A stretch of 40,361 nucleotides of DNA from Basidiobolus ranarum (taxonomy: Eukaryota; Basidiobolomycota; Basidiobolomycetes; Basidiobolales), in contig JASJQH010000038.1 of assembly GCA_040143965.1 (NCBI GenBank), positions 1 to 40,361 of the forward strand, given 5' to 3'. The notes beneath the pieces were generated by a model. It worked only from the letters and a program-made list of their open reading frames with translations. It was not told the DNA's origin and did not search any database. The position numbers were made by a program, and so were the translations under genes. Positions 1 through 9,008 of the stretch are shown piece after piece; within the stretch, counting starts at the first letter, position 1; each line of letters starts with the position of its first letter.

Positions 1-585
1 ATTGAGTAGAAAGTTGACATTTATAGTTTTGTCAAGATGTAAACAAACTAACATGTAGAAAATGTTAAGGAAGGTCCCAGGAACATGTGTGCAAAGTTTG
101 GGGCTTCTAGCGCAAGTTTGAAAAAATCTATATATCTGAGAACTTCTAAGTTGGTAAAAATATTCTAAGTAAATTCCAACTGAGAATAATTGATAATATC
201 TTAGTGAGTTATAAGATAACTAATTACTAAGCTATATATGACTATATAGGTGCTTAGGCAATGATAATTTTAACAAGTAAAACATATCCATTTTCATTAG
301 CTAATAATTTAACTTTATTGATGGGCATTACAAAGCTGGTGAATCTTTATTCATCATATCTTTAGGTGGTAAAAGCAGATTCAGGTAGTTTTAATATGTT
401 TGAGGAAAAAAGCTTAGAAAAATTAAAAGAAGCAACTAAATTACAAGTAATATATCTAGTAGGGTGGTAAAGATTTAATATGATTTGATGAATGATTATC
501 TTGGTATAATTTTATTCAGATATAGATGGATTCAAGAGACAGAAAGGGTTCAAAAAATCTTAATAGCAAAGAAACTCTAGGGTAG
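1..585. other. AT-rich intergenic, no gene seen
   Basis: This AT-rich stretch lies downstream of the PAP2 phosphatase gene. I see no open frame with family resemblance, no RNA gene signature and no repeat beyond simple A/T runs. It probably holds the 3' untranslated end of the phosphatase transcript and intergenic DNA. Confidence 0.6.
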
Positions 586-1882
586 CTATAAAGTAACAAA
601 TTCTGAGTTATCTACGGTAATATCATGAAGATCTCCAGAATCAGGAATTTGATCATCATCTAGTAAACGATCTTGGTCATCATATTCGTTATAGAGACGC
701 TTTAACGGGTTAGGAATTCTTGGTGAGAAGGGTTTATCGCACTTGGGTGAAGCTAGATGGGGATAATATTGACGATACGAGAAATAGGCAGTGATTATAC
801 CTAGATTATGAGCAATATTGAAATTCAGAGGATTATTTAAATTCAGAGGATTATTTAAATTATGGGCAATGGAGACTCTTGTGACTTTTGAACATGCTTT
901 GAACATACCAATCAATCCACCGATCAAAACATCTTGCCAGTGATGTCTGTAGTCACATATACGAGAGACACCTATCAAAGCGGCCCCAATCATAGGTGAT
1001 ATGCACACGAAACTCTTATAAGTATGTCCACGTTCATCGAATAAGTGCAACTTTCCAGCCAGATAAAGGGAAAGGAAAGTCAAGCCAGCGAATGATACTA
1101 AAATGATAACATAACCGTTAGATCGAGTAAAGTGGTAAATGTTTGGGAATCTTACATGAAGTGTGTCCACTGGGAAAACTTTTCATTCCATCTAATAGAA
1201 TTTTACTATTGGTTTGTTGACATATTTCGGACCCAACTAAACCTAAAGCTGGATCCTGATCTACATTCGGAATGCAGCGAGCAATAAAATCTGGACGAAG
1301 TCGACCAACAGTAGTCTACAAGAAATATCTGAGTCGAGGGTTGTAGTTTAAGAAGGAAATACATGGACAGCTACCTTCAGAATATGTGTAACCATCAACG
1401 TTAATGACATGGAGAAACTAAGTCCTGAATGGAATGGTTTATTAGTTAAAAATCGTACAAGAGAATCCAGAGAGAAAACATACCTAGCCATGCACAGTGA
1501 CAATCGTAAGGACTTCTACGGATGAATAGGGCAATTCCTGCCAAAACGACCAAAGGCACCAAGAAAGAAAAGACCTAAGACAATGAAATTTAGAGAACTA
1601 TTTCCAAAATATTGCAAGATAGAATGCACACAATGAACGTACAAATAACTGCCAGTTAGGTACGGTTCCATGAAGAGCAAATGGGTAGCTAATGGTTTTG
1701 TCTTGTAAAGAGAATTTTCTATGAAAAGGTTGTATATTATCGAACAACCAGAAGCCTAAAGAGAATATGCCTACTAAGATCCAATCTACACCATAGGAAT
1801 ATACTAATTGGCGTAAATGAGGCCGTGGGTACGTTGAGTTTCTAAAAAATCGACCTGTGTTGACAGTCATGTTTCCATACAT
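586..1882 (-). CDS. PAP2-family lipid phosphate phosphatase
   Basis: This gene encodes an integral-membrane phosphatidate or diacylglycerol-pyrophosphate phosphatase like yeast Dpp1/Lpp1 and animal LPPs, which remove phosphate from lipid phosphates on the lumenal or vacuolar side. Six exons on the minus strand: 1882-1643, 1574-1484, 1424-1375, 1315-1156, 1097-909, 800-586, giving 314 residues, normal for the family. All three catalytic motifs are present. C1 is KTTVGRLRPDF, across the exon 3/4 join. C2 is PSGHTS, at the end of exon 4. C3 is SRICDYRHHWQD, in exon 5. The N-terminal FSLQDKTISYPFA is also typical. The fourth intron in the CDS (908-801, 108 nt) is a multiple of three without an in-frame stop, so it can look like coding sequence. 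The family's usual join of GLIG to IITAYFSYRQYYP shows it is an intron. The tail is acidic. Substrate choice cannot be read from sequence. Confidence 0.93.
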
Positions 1883-2269
1883 TGTCGGTTAACCCAGAAG
1901 CGAAATACCATAGGATATATGCGACAGAATAGAGCATCTGTTTGATGAATCAGAAGTTTGAGATAGGTAACAGGTACGATTTTGAAACAGAAACATGAGT
2001 CGAAACAGAAATCAGATGAGATTCCTTGTTCCAATTCGTCATGTGAACGAGAATAGATGGGACTAAAGAACATACGCGACAAAAGCGGTCTTACGATAGG
2101 CTAATAGTATGACAGCCTTATCTTTCGACCAAACAATTTTACACTTGCTCGCTACAACGGATAATGTAATATGATATAGGAACAGCAATGGAGCGGATAG
2201 ATTGAATGCAGGTTACGTCTAGAGAGTTAGATAAGATTTCCTTCACGTAATCAATCATTAAGCTTGGAT
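1883..2269. other. Intergenic: 5' region of the PAP2 gene and 3' end of the glycoprotein gene
   Basis: Both flanking genes are on the minus strand, so this holds the promoter of the phosphatase and the 3' end of the next gene upstream. Short open frames here have no signal peptide, domain or family resemblance. No motif recognised. Confidence 0.5.
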
Positions 2270-2749
2270 TTATTTTGTATAATTGAAAACGTTTCCTTTC
2301 TGAACTTTTTGAGTTTCAGCAACTCCATTCATAGCATGAATTACCGATATGGGAAGTGAATAGGGGCTGGTGGTCATGGATTTGCTTTTTCCGGGAGGGG
2401 TGGAGAGCTGTGCTTCTATTACTTCCGGTGGTGAAGTTTTGCTTCGACAAACACTGCACCAAGAGAACTTCCAAGCTATAAAAGATATAAGCAAGAGGAG
2501 AAGAGCCCCGATCCCTATCAAAACGCCATCTAATACTTCGAAGTTCTTGGGATTGGTTATAAGAGTGGCGTTGACGGTGGAATTTGTGAGGGGTGTAGGG
2601 GTGGCAATAACGGAGGAATTTGGGAGTGGTGTGGGGGGGACGGTGGCATTTGGCAACTGGGTAGATGTTAAGGATGGCTGTAAATCTAAAGGCGAACTTA
2701 GAACTACGGAAACGAAAATAAGACAAGTGAATACCAGCTGCCGCTTCAT
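2270..2749 (-). CDS. Small single-pass membrane glycoprotein, function unknown
   Basis: I do not recognise a family. The 159-residue intronless frame has the full plan of a type I membrane protein. A hydrophobic signal peptide (about residues 1-19) is followed by an outer segment of about 50 residues rich in Pro, Ser, Thr and Asn, with four N-glycosylation sequons (Asn34, Asn44, Asn56, Asn60). The sequons sit in loosely repeated units such as PLPNSSV and PLTNSTV. One transmembrane helix follows (about 73-93), then a cysteine-containing juxtamembrane stretch (WCSVC) and a cytosolic tail of about 58 residues. The outer region would be heavily glycosylated, as in fungal wall sensors or short mucin-like proteins, but there is no Cys-rich WSC domain. 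An overlapping open frame on the other strand lacks these features. Confidence is good that it is a gene and low on role. Confidence 0.7.
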   Translation of the reverse strand: MKRQLVFTCLIFVSVVLSSPLDLQPSLTSTQLPNATVPPTPLPNSSVIATPTPLTNSTVNATLITNPKNFEVLDGVLIGIGALLLLLISFIAWKFSWCSVCRSKTSPPEVIEAQLSTPPGKSKSMTTSPYSLPISVIHAMNGVAETQKVQKGNVFNYTK

Positions 2750-3220
2750 CTAAATTGTAATGCAAATGGCCTCTATATTGCGTTTGAACTTTCGAGTGCG
2801 AGTTGAATTTTAAAGGAACAGATAAAGGTCGGTAATTACCTGGTTGGTCTAAACTAACGCAAAACTAACGCAAATCAAAGCGATTACTCAAGTCTCGGTT
2901 GCATTGATAGTGTACTAATTATTCATGCTATGCCAACCGGTACCTATTTATATTTAGCAATGCGATGCTGCTCTCTGCACGGTTACAATCTCCCCCAGGT
3001 AGAGCACATCAACGCTTGTGACAATATATACCAAGTATGGTAATACCTTGAAATACACATGAAATGCCCACATGTTTGTTGTGTATCGGCGCTCTGTGAC
3101 CTGAAACACTTTTATTGAAGATTCACCACGATCTCACATACATCTTCCCATAGGTGAGAGATCAAGTCAACATCCTTTGCAAATGATTTATTGGTAAAAG
3201 CCGATTTTAACATGGAAAAT
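2750..3220. other. Intergenic between the glycoprotein gene and eS25
   Basis: This holds the upstream region of the small glycoprotein gene (minus strand) and the 3' untranslated end of eS25 (minus strand). A short duplication (aaactaacgcaa) occurs near 2858-2876. Nothing else recognised. Confidence 0.5.
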
Positions 3221-3712
3221 TTAAGCTTCTTCGGTGGCATCAACAGAAGCACGGGTGTAGATGAGTTGGGAACCGTGAGTGGAAACCTTACTGATCAAAC
3301 CTTGAGCTTCGAGTTCTCTGAGAGCAGCGCGAGCAAGAGAACCGTTGATGCGAAGACGATCCACCAAAACTGAAGTGGTGACAAGCTTGTAGGTAGGAGC
3401 TTCTTTCATCAATTTGTCCAAAGTGGCCTGGTCGAAGACAACCAAGTTGTTGGCCTTATCCTTGACCTTTCCTTTAGACCACTTCTTCTTAGTCTTCTTT
3501 CCTCCTGAGGAGGGCTTGGCGGGTGCGTCCTTCTTAGCCTGTAAACGAAGAGGTGTGAGTAAAGATGACTATGTATGCATTCTCTGATACACTCTCTATC
3601 CATCCTTTAATCCATCCATCCATTGAAGATAGATGGGTTAGGGTATGTTGAATGTACTATATCCTATACAGCAGTAAGGATGCATAACACTACAATGTGA
3701 AGAACGTACCAT
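3221..3712 (-). CDS. RPS25: 40S ribosomal protein eS25 (RPS25)
   Basis: This is a small-subunit ribosomal protein at the head of the 40S. In yeast and animals eS25 is needed for several IRES-driven and reinitiation events. Two coding exons: the ATG alone (3712-3710), then 3538-3221, giving 106 residues, close to the yeast protein. The N-terminus is the usual Lys-rich tail ([19 protein letters not shown]). The winged-helix core follows, with [20 protein letters not shown] and [19 protein letters not shown]. The first intron begins directly after the ATG (ATG followed by GTACG) and contains one GGGTTAGGG. The gene is divergent from eL42, 608 bp away, and the two probably share a promoter region. 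Confidence 0.97.
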
Positions 3713-4320
3713 GTTTGCCGATAGAGAGAAAGATTCTGTGAAACTAGTCAAGTTCTTTTAAAAAATCATCTCGATCTACATCCACCAATCCGAGCAATCT
3801 ATCTGACCAATCAATCCGAGCAATGGGCTATATTCTCATACAATACAGTTAAATTGCTAAGCAAATGAGATTTCATACATAACCTTGACCCTTCCTTAAC
3901 CCTAAATAATGGGAAATTAATGACCTAACCCTCACCATAACCCTCACCATAACCCTCATAACCTTGCAGCAATGCACTTGCACAGCACTTGACATGTCTT
4001 AGGTTGGTACTCGTCACTATACAAGAGCAAGCAGTTCAGCACAGGACCCTAGAACAAGGAATTGATCACTTCTTGAATGAGTTTAAGTTCTGCATTTGAT
4101 TGAAGGTTGCGCTTAAAGCGGTGGCTAATATATGCATTGATCTCACATCGATCCACCCATGATCCACTTTGATAAATCACATGAAGCCGAGTTTTTTTTA
4201 CCAAGTATAGGGTTTCATATGATTGGTGAGGGAGCCTCGAATTGGATTAAAATTATCACTTTCTGATACAGCAATCCCTCTTTCTCTCCTCATTACCCGT
4301 CCGGTGGTAGTATTGTCAAA
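3713..4320. promoter_or_regulatory. Divergent promoter region of the ribosomal protein pair eS25/eL42 with telomere-like boxes
   Basis: These 608 bp separate two ribosomal protein genes transcribed away from each other. An AACCCTAAA box lies at 3898-3906. Next to it are three tandem near-identical 12-bp units at 3924-3959 (CCTAACCCTCAC, CATAACCCTCAC, CATAACCCTCAT). AACCCTA 'telo boxes' are known in ribosomal protein gene promoters of plants, and TTAGGG-binding factors (Tbf1, Rap1) drive ribosomal protein genes in several yeasts. Use as a control element here is inference. A pyrimidine-rich stretch precedes the eL42 ATG. Confidence 0.6.
3924..3963. repeat. Tandem 12-bp telomere-like repeat, three units
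   Basis: Three adjacent 12-bp units, each containing AACCCTC, run from 3924 to 3959 and a fourth begins (AACC). The unit is a variant of two telomere-like hexamers. It lies centrally between the divergent start codons of eS25 and eL42. Confidence 0.85.
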
Positions 4321-4762
4321 ATGGTAAGCCATCTACAGAAACGTTGAATCCATCCGTATCAGTATCTAATCATCTCCCACTAGGTCAACATTCCTAAAAC
4401 CAGAAACACTTACTGTAAGGGAAAGGCCTGCCGTAAGCACACTCCCCACAAGGTGACTCAATACAAGACCGGTAAGGCTTCCCTCTTCGCCCAAGGTAAG
4501 CGTCGTTACGACCGTAAACAGTCCGGTTATGGTGGTCAACCCAAGCCCGTCGTCCCCAGGAAGGCCAAGACTACCAAGAAGGTTGTTCTCCGTTTGGAAT
4601 GTACCGTTTGCAAGTACAAGATGCAACTTTCCTTGAAGCGTTGTAAGCACTTCGAACTTGGCGGTGATAAGAAGACCAAGGTAAATGATATTATGTTATG
4701 GTGGCAACCAAATATAGGTATTAAAATGGTTCATTATATAGGGTGCTGCTCTTGTTTTCTAA
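4321..4762 (+). CDS. RPL44: 60S ribosomal protein eL42 (L36a/L44)
   Basis: This large-subunit protein lines the ribosomal E site and is the classical determinant of cycloheximide response in fungi. Three coding exons: ATG alone (4321-4323), 4384-4680, and 4742-4762, giving 106 residues, the same as yeast. The start reads [20 protein letters not shown]. The zinc-binding cysteine pairs (CKGKAC and CTVC) and the [11 protein letters not shown] signature are present, and the last exon supplies only GAALVF and the stop. Residue 56 is Pro (in QPKPVV), the drug-sensitive form in yeasts, where Gln at this site gives resistance. So the intact site predicts sensitivity (inference from family knowledge). 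The first intron follows the ATG immediately, as in the divergent neighbour eS25. Confidence 0.98.
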
Positions 4763-4990
4763 GTATTCAAAATCCTCTTTTATTCTTAAAAATAAAGACT
4801 ACTATATTCACATCATCTCGAATTCATCTTATATAACCCATCTTACCTCGGATTTACTGGTGTTGTTTTGCTTGAATAAACATTTGTTTTGAGACTGAAA
4901 TGCTAGATGACCGGAATTGATCGGAAAAAGTGGCACTTGATGTATATATATATAATTGATTTTAATCTTCTCTTCTTGCACTCTATTCTC

Positions 4991-5560
4991 ATGAACCACC
5001 TTACTAGAGCCAGTTTATTTAGAATTCATCGAGGCTTTACCACCAAAGTTGGCCTTCGATATGGTAGCACGGCAACACCAAATCTAACTCATATCGATCC
5101 CAACACTGGTAAAGCTTCTATGGTGAGCGTAACAGAAAAACCACCAACTTACCGTACCGCCATAGCCAGTGGCAAAGTATTCCTTGGAGACAAAGCGTTT
5201 CCTTTGGTTGCTGCTAATTCCATGAAAAAAGGAGACGTACTCACAGTTTCACAAATAGCCGGAATTAACGGAGCTAAACAAACTAGTAATATGATCCCTT
5301 TATGTCACCCTTTACTACTATCCCATATTGATGTCCAACTGGTGCTGAACGAAAAAGAACTGGCTGTAGATATCACAGCCAAAGTGGAATGTCAAGGAAA
5401 TACTGGAGTTGAAATGGAAGCACTCTCCGCAGTTTCCACTGCTGCCTTAACCGTATTTGATATGTGTAAAGCAGTTACTAAAAATATGATCATTAGTGAT
5501 ATCAAAGTATTGGAAAAAACTGGTGGTAAAAGTGGACATTACAAACATAATAATAAATAA
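4991..5560 (+). CDS. Cyclic pyranopterin monophosphate synthase, MoaC type, with likely mitochondrial presequence
   Basis: MoaC/MOCS1B makes cPMP from the GTP-derived 3',8-cyclo intermediate, the second half of the first step of molybdenum cofactor synthesis. The 189-residue intronless frame covers the whole family: PLVAANSMKKGDVLTVSQIA, NMIPLCHPLLLSH (105-CHPL-108), GNTGVEMEALSAVSTAALT, FDMCKA (Asp157 and Lys160 matching the bacterial catalytic pair) and the closing KTGGKSGHY. I chose the ATG at 4991 because the next about 25 residues are basic, hydroxylated and free of acids (NHLTRASLFRIHRGFTTK), as in a mitochondrial presequence. An in-frame ATG upstream would add an unlikely hydrophobic leader. 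In animals and many fungi MoaC follows or is fused to MoaA; here it stands alone, and the MoaA gene is not in the window. Confidence 0.94.
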   Translation: MNHLTRASLFRIHRGFTTKVGLRYGSTATPNLTHIDPNTGKASMVSVTEKPPTYRTAIASGKVFLGDKAFPLVAANSMKKGDVLTVSQIAGINGAKQTSNMIPLCHPLLLSHIDVQLVLNEKELAVDITAKVECQGNTGVEMEALSAVSTAALTVFDMCKAVTKNMIISDIKVLEKTGGKSGHYKHNNK

Positions 5561-5679
5561 CCGATTAATTGAGTTGCTTTAATCCAATCAAATCCTGAGT
5601 GTGATTTACTCATAAGCTGTCCTGTATATGAAATCATCAAACAGCTTAGAGCAGATATACGAAAGATAACCTTGAACAA

Positions 5680-6726
5680 ATGAATACAAAAAGGTACTTA
5701 TTCAATAAACCACAGGACTCGCACATAGTAGATATTAAACCATACTCACAAATAGAGGTGTAAATATCGAGGCCGGTGCTATTGTTTGTCATGACACTAA
5801 TGTCAGCGGAGATGTTACCATCGGTATTAAATCTACACACTTTCTTAGCCTAAATATATCAATAATAACCATGGTTTGTTTCTAGGTGAAGGTATTCTTT
5901 GTGCTTCATATTCAATTCAAACCAATACGAGAATTTGTTAGTAATTCCAAGGTACAAAGGAACCATTGTTCATCCACACACTAGCATTATTGCTGAAGTA
6001 GGTCCCATCATAATTGGAACCAGAAATATCGTTGAGGAAAACGTTGTCATTATTAACAAGTATGGCTTATCCCTGGTTATTTTTGTTCCTCAAGTATGAA
6101 TTTGTCTACTTACTCTCTTGTATCTGATTTTTTTCTCAAACAGAAACACTAAACCGCTTATCATTGGAGATGAGAATGTATTTGAAGTCGGCTCTTGTAT
6201 CCTTTTTTATTGAGAGTTGTTGAATCTTTGTTCTTTATTCTCAAATATTTTATACTTGACTCTCTTGACAAGATATTGAAAGCAGCCGTATTGGAAATCG
6301 GAATATATTTGAAGCTAAATGTAGGAATTCTCTAATACTCCAACCTGCGTTGGTATTTGTACTAATATTGTCGATAGCCCGTGTATTAGGAACAACTATT
6401 GTTGGGGATAACTGTGTTGTTGGTAGTGCATGCTGTACTGAAATAAGCGAGACTATTCCTGATAATACAGTGATATATGGAGCACGATGCAATCGTCGAA
6501 TTCAAAAAGAAAATACTACAGTAAGAGATTTTCAAGTATCTTCATATTGTATTATCAGTTGTAAACATATTATATATATTCAACTTTTAGAACGCGCTTC
6601 ATTTAAAGCATCTGGATTATCTTCGTGAGGTAAATACTTTTTGATACCAGGACATACACCACACACATACTGAACGATGAATTCGCATATATCTAGATAT
6701 TGCCCAAATTCAACCATCTAAGATAG
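5680..6726 (+). CDS. Dynactin subunit 6 (p27)
   Basis: p27 pairs with p25 at the pointed end of the dynactin Arp1 filament and helps dynein-dynactin bind certain cargoes. Nine exons: 5680-5693, 5756-5823, 5886-5891 (6 nt), 5960-6059, 6144-6196, 6273-6320, 6378-6520, 6591-6629, 6697-6726, giving 166 residues. Every phase matches. The protein is a left-handed beta-helix of hexapeptide-type repeats: GDVTIGEGTIVHPHTSI, IIAEVGPIIIGTRN, KPLIIGDENVFEVGS, GTTIVGDNCVVGSACC, IPDNTVIYGARCNRRIQ. It then has the short C-terminal helix HLDYLREILPKFNHL seen in animal p27. It is shorter than human p27 (190) in one loop and at the C-terminus. The 6-nt exon adds the Gly-Glu needed to keep the coil length. Confidence 0.92.
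5886..5891 (+). other. 6-nt coding microexon of dynactin p27
   Basis: GTGAAG sits between a TTTCTAG acceptor and a GTATTC donor. It joins phase-1 exons on both sides to give DVTIGEGTIVHP, the same length as the animal protein (DVTIGPRTVIHP). Leaving it out stays in frame but deletes two residues from a hexapeptide coil. Confidence 0.75.
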
Positions 6727-6941
6727 ATTATTGTCGCTTATGCAGTCAGATGATATTTATATATATGATACATATATTATACCTTTATGCAGACTTCAAT
6801 ACATGTTGTTTCTGAATAAAAAAAGGAAAAAATTTATTCACCTAGGATATCTCATTGGCAGGGGCTAGGGTAGAAATGTATATATTGAGAGAGCAAATAG
6901 ATTCAATCCTCCTCCGTCTTATCACGTTGATTCATAGTCAG

Positions 6942-7150
6942 GTAAGTCTGTTATGACCATAGTATGTCGTGTTCATCCCGCTAATATCCATCTGATCTCC
7001 CATTAGACATGAGAGATAAGTGGAAGAAGAAGAGACAGAGACGTCTCAAGCGTAAAAGAAGAAAGATGAGAGCTAGATCCAAAGTATGTATTTTGCATCC
7101 ATCCAACGAATTCCCTGTATCTTGCTAATATTGTCATTTGCGAATAGTGA
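6942..7150 (+). CDS. RPL41: 60S ribosomal protein eL41, 25 residues (span includes a 5' UTR intron)
   Basis: eL41 is the smallest ribosomal protein, a single basic helix in an intersubunit bridge. The coding part is 7009-7083, 25 codons (MRDKWKKKRQRRLKRKRRKM and ARSK at the end, 17 Lys/Arg residues), with the stop TGA at 7148-7150 after an intron (7084-7147). The intron starts directly after the last Lys codon, so the final exon adds only the stop. A 5' UTR intron is likely at 6942-7006 (CAG before GTAAGT; CATTAG before the ATG at 7009). It is too short to be found by usual gene finders. The reading frame and length match eL41 of fungi and animals exactly. A TAGGGTA box lies at 6867-6873, upstream of the presumed transcript. 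Confidence 0.93.
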
Positions 7151-7643
7151 TCAACTCAGCAACTCCATTCCGTGCCGAAGCCGCTGATAACCTTTTGAAC
7201 TGCTTGTTTACTTTAAAAGAATAAAACTAGTTCAACTATACAATTATTTGCATTTATTTGAAATGACATTACTATTACAATTAGAAGTTTCCATTACAAA
7301 ATACACTGAGTAAATTATGCGATTATTTTTGTAACCTCAAGAGTAACGCACTCTCAATAACCGTGAAGCATTTTGTGCATGCCAAACCTATAGAACATGT
7401 GTAGTTGAGACCATATTTCTAAAATTTAATCAACTTTCAATTCGAGTAATTTTGCATCAATTTTGCACCCCCAACCTACGTAATCACGAAAAAAGGTATA
7501 CGAGTACGAATTTCTGAAATTGTAGCAAGTCATAGGGGAAATTGGGCCCAAGTATCATATCATATAGCTAAATTCACACCTCTAACAGGTTAACTCACCT
7601 TTTAAAGAAACCTCGCCCTCGCTCTCTTTCATACCTTCAAGTT
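7151..7643. other. Intergenic between eL41 and RPT3
   Basis: This holds the 3' untranslated end of eL41 (an AATAAA at 7220-7225) and the promoter region of the proteasome ATPase gene, which ends in a CT-rich stretch before the ATG. I do not see the yeast Rpn4 proteasome box. No gene recognised. Confidence 0.55.
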
Positions 7644-9008
7644 ATGGAGGAAATTGGTATCAAACTCGAGAAACCACAGGTTCGTTTCTTTGCTTGAACT
7701 CTTTCGTATAACCTATTAAACCGAAAACCTTCTTCGCTTTTATTCTACTCTTTAGGAATCAGTCCCCGTTCACCCAAGTGAAACACTTGATACGTTGAAT
7801 GAAGAAGATCTTTATACCAAACTTAAGAAACTTCAACGTCATCTGGAGTTCTTGGAGATTCAGGAAGAATATATTAAAGACGAACAAAAGAACTTGAAGA
7901 GAGAACTCATCCGGGCTCAAGAAGAAGTAAAGAGAATTCAATCGGTTCCTCTGGTTATTGGACAATTTTTGGAACCTATCGATGAGCATACTGGTATTGT
8001 CGGTTCAACCACTGGTTCCAACTATGTTGTACGTATATTGAGTACTATCGATCGTGAACTACTCAAGCCTAGTTCTTCTGTGGCTTTACACAGACACTCC
8101 AACGCTCTGGTGGATGTTCTTCCACCTGAAGCTGATAGTAGCATAGCTTTGTTAAGTGCAGCTGAGAAACCTGATGTTTCCTATGCTGATGTTGGTGGTT
8201 TAGATATTCAAAAGCAGGAAATTCGCGAAGCAGTTGAATTACCTTTGACTCACTTTGATTTATACCGACAAATTGGTATCGACCCACCTCGTGGTGTGCT
8301 TCTCTACGGACCTCCAGGTACCGGTAAAACCATGTTGGTCAAGGCAGTTGCCAATCACACAACCGCTTCGTTCATTCGTGTGGTTGGTTCTGAATTCGTT
8401 CAAAAGTACCTTGGTGAAGGGCCACGAATGGTACGTGACGTCTTCCGTCTAGCCAGAGAGAACTCCCCAGCCATTATCTTTATCGATGAAGTAGATGCTA
8501 TCGCCACTAAGCGGTTCGACGCCCAAACCGGTGCTGATCGTGAAGTTCAACGTATTCTTCTTGAGTTACTGAATCAAATGGACGGTTTCGATCAAAGCTC
8601 TAACATCAAGGTTATCATGGCTACTAATCGTGCAGATACTTTGGATCCTGCATTGTTACGTCCGGGTAGATTGGATCGTAAGATTGAATTCCCTACTCCA
8701 GATCGTCGTCAAAAGCGGTTGATCTTCTCCACAATCACTGGACAAATGAATCTATCCGATGAGGTTGACTTGGAGGATTGTAAGTGAATGTTTGTATAGT
8801 ATTTTTATCTTACACTCACTAATCTCCCCTTTCTGTAGTCGTTTCTCGTCCTGACAAGCTTAGTGGTGCTGATATTGCAGCAATTTGTCAAGAGGCTGGT
8901 ATGCAGGCTGTGCGCAAGAATCGTTATGTGATTCTCAACAAAGACATCGAAAAGGGTTATAAATCCAACGTCAAGAAGACTGATATTGACTTTGAATTCT
9001 ACAAATAA
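7644..9008 (+). CDS. RPT3: 26S proteasome regulatory ATPase Rpt3 (PSMC4)
   Basis: Rpt3 is one of six AAA ATPases in the base of the 19S regulatory particle that unfold substrates and open the 20S gate. Three exons: 7644-7679, 7756-8779, 8839-9008, giving 409 residues. In order, there is an N-terminal coiled coil (about 26-75), the OB domain, and an AAA domain with Walker A GPPGTGKT (about 197-204), Walker [10 protein letters not shown] (about 252), [20 protein letters not shown] and the second-region-of-homology arginines. The protein ends in EFYK, a hydrophobic-Tyr-X tail that docks into the 20S alpha ring and is diagnostic of Rpt3 rather than Rpt1, 2, 4, 5 or 6. [19 protein letters not shown] and [16 protein letters not shown] also match Rpt3. 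Nothing is odd about it. Confidence 0.98.

Noticed and set aside
2370-2753. 127-codon plus-strand open frame opposite the small glycoprotein gene
   Set aside because: It has no signal, domain or family resemblance and mirrors the Ser/Pro-rich minus-strand gene, which has a clean signal peptide and transmembrane helix.
3898-3963. Reading the CCCTAA-type repeats as a chromosome end
   Set aside because: The arrays are short, variant and flanked on both sides by single-copy genes.
4907-4990. In-frame upstream extension of MoaC
   Set aside because: The added leader is hydrophobic and unlike a presequence, and lies in the eL42/MoaC spacer; the ATG at 4991 gives a proper mitochondrial-type leader.
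5960-6099. Alternative dynactin p27 join using an acceptor at 5941 (exon from TAATTCC)
   Set aside because: It stays open but inserts about four to six extra residues (VIPRYK) into a hexapeptide coil; the acceptor at 5959 with the 6-nt exon gives the exact family length.
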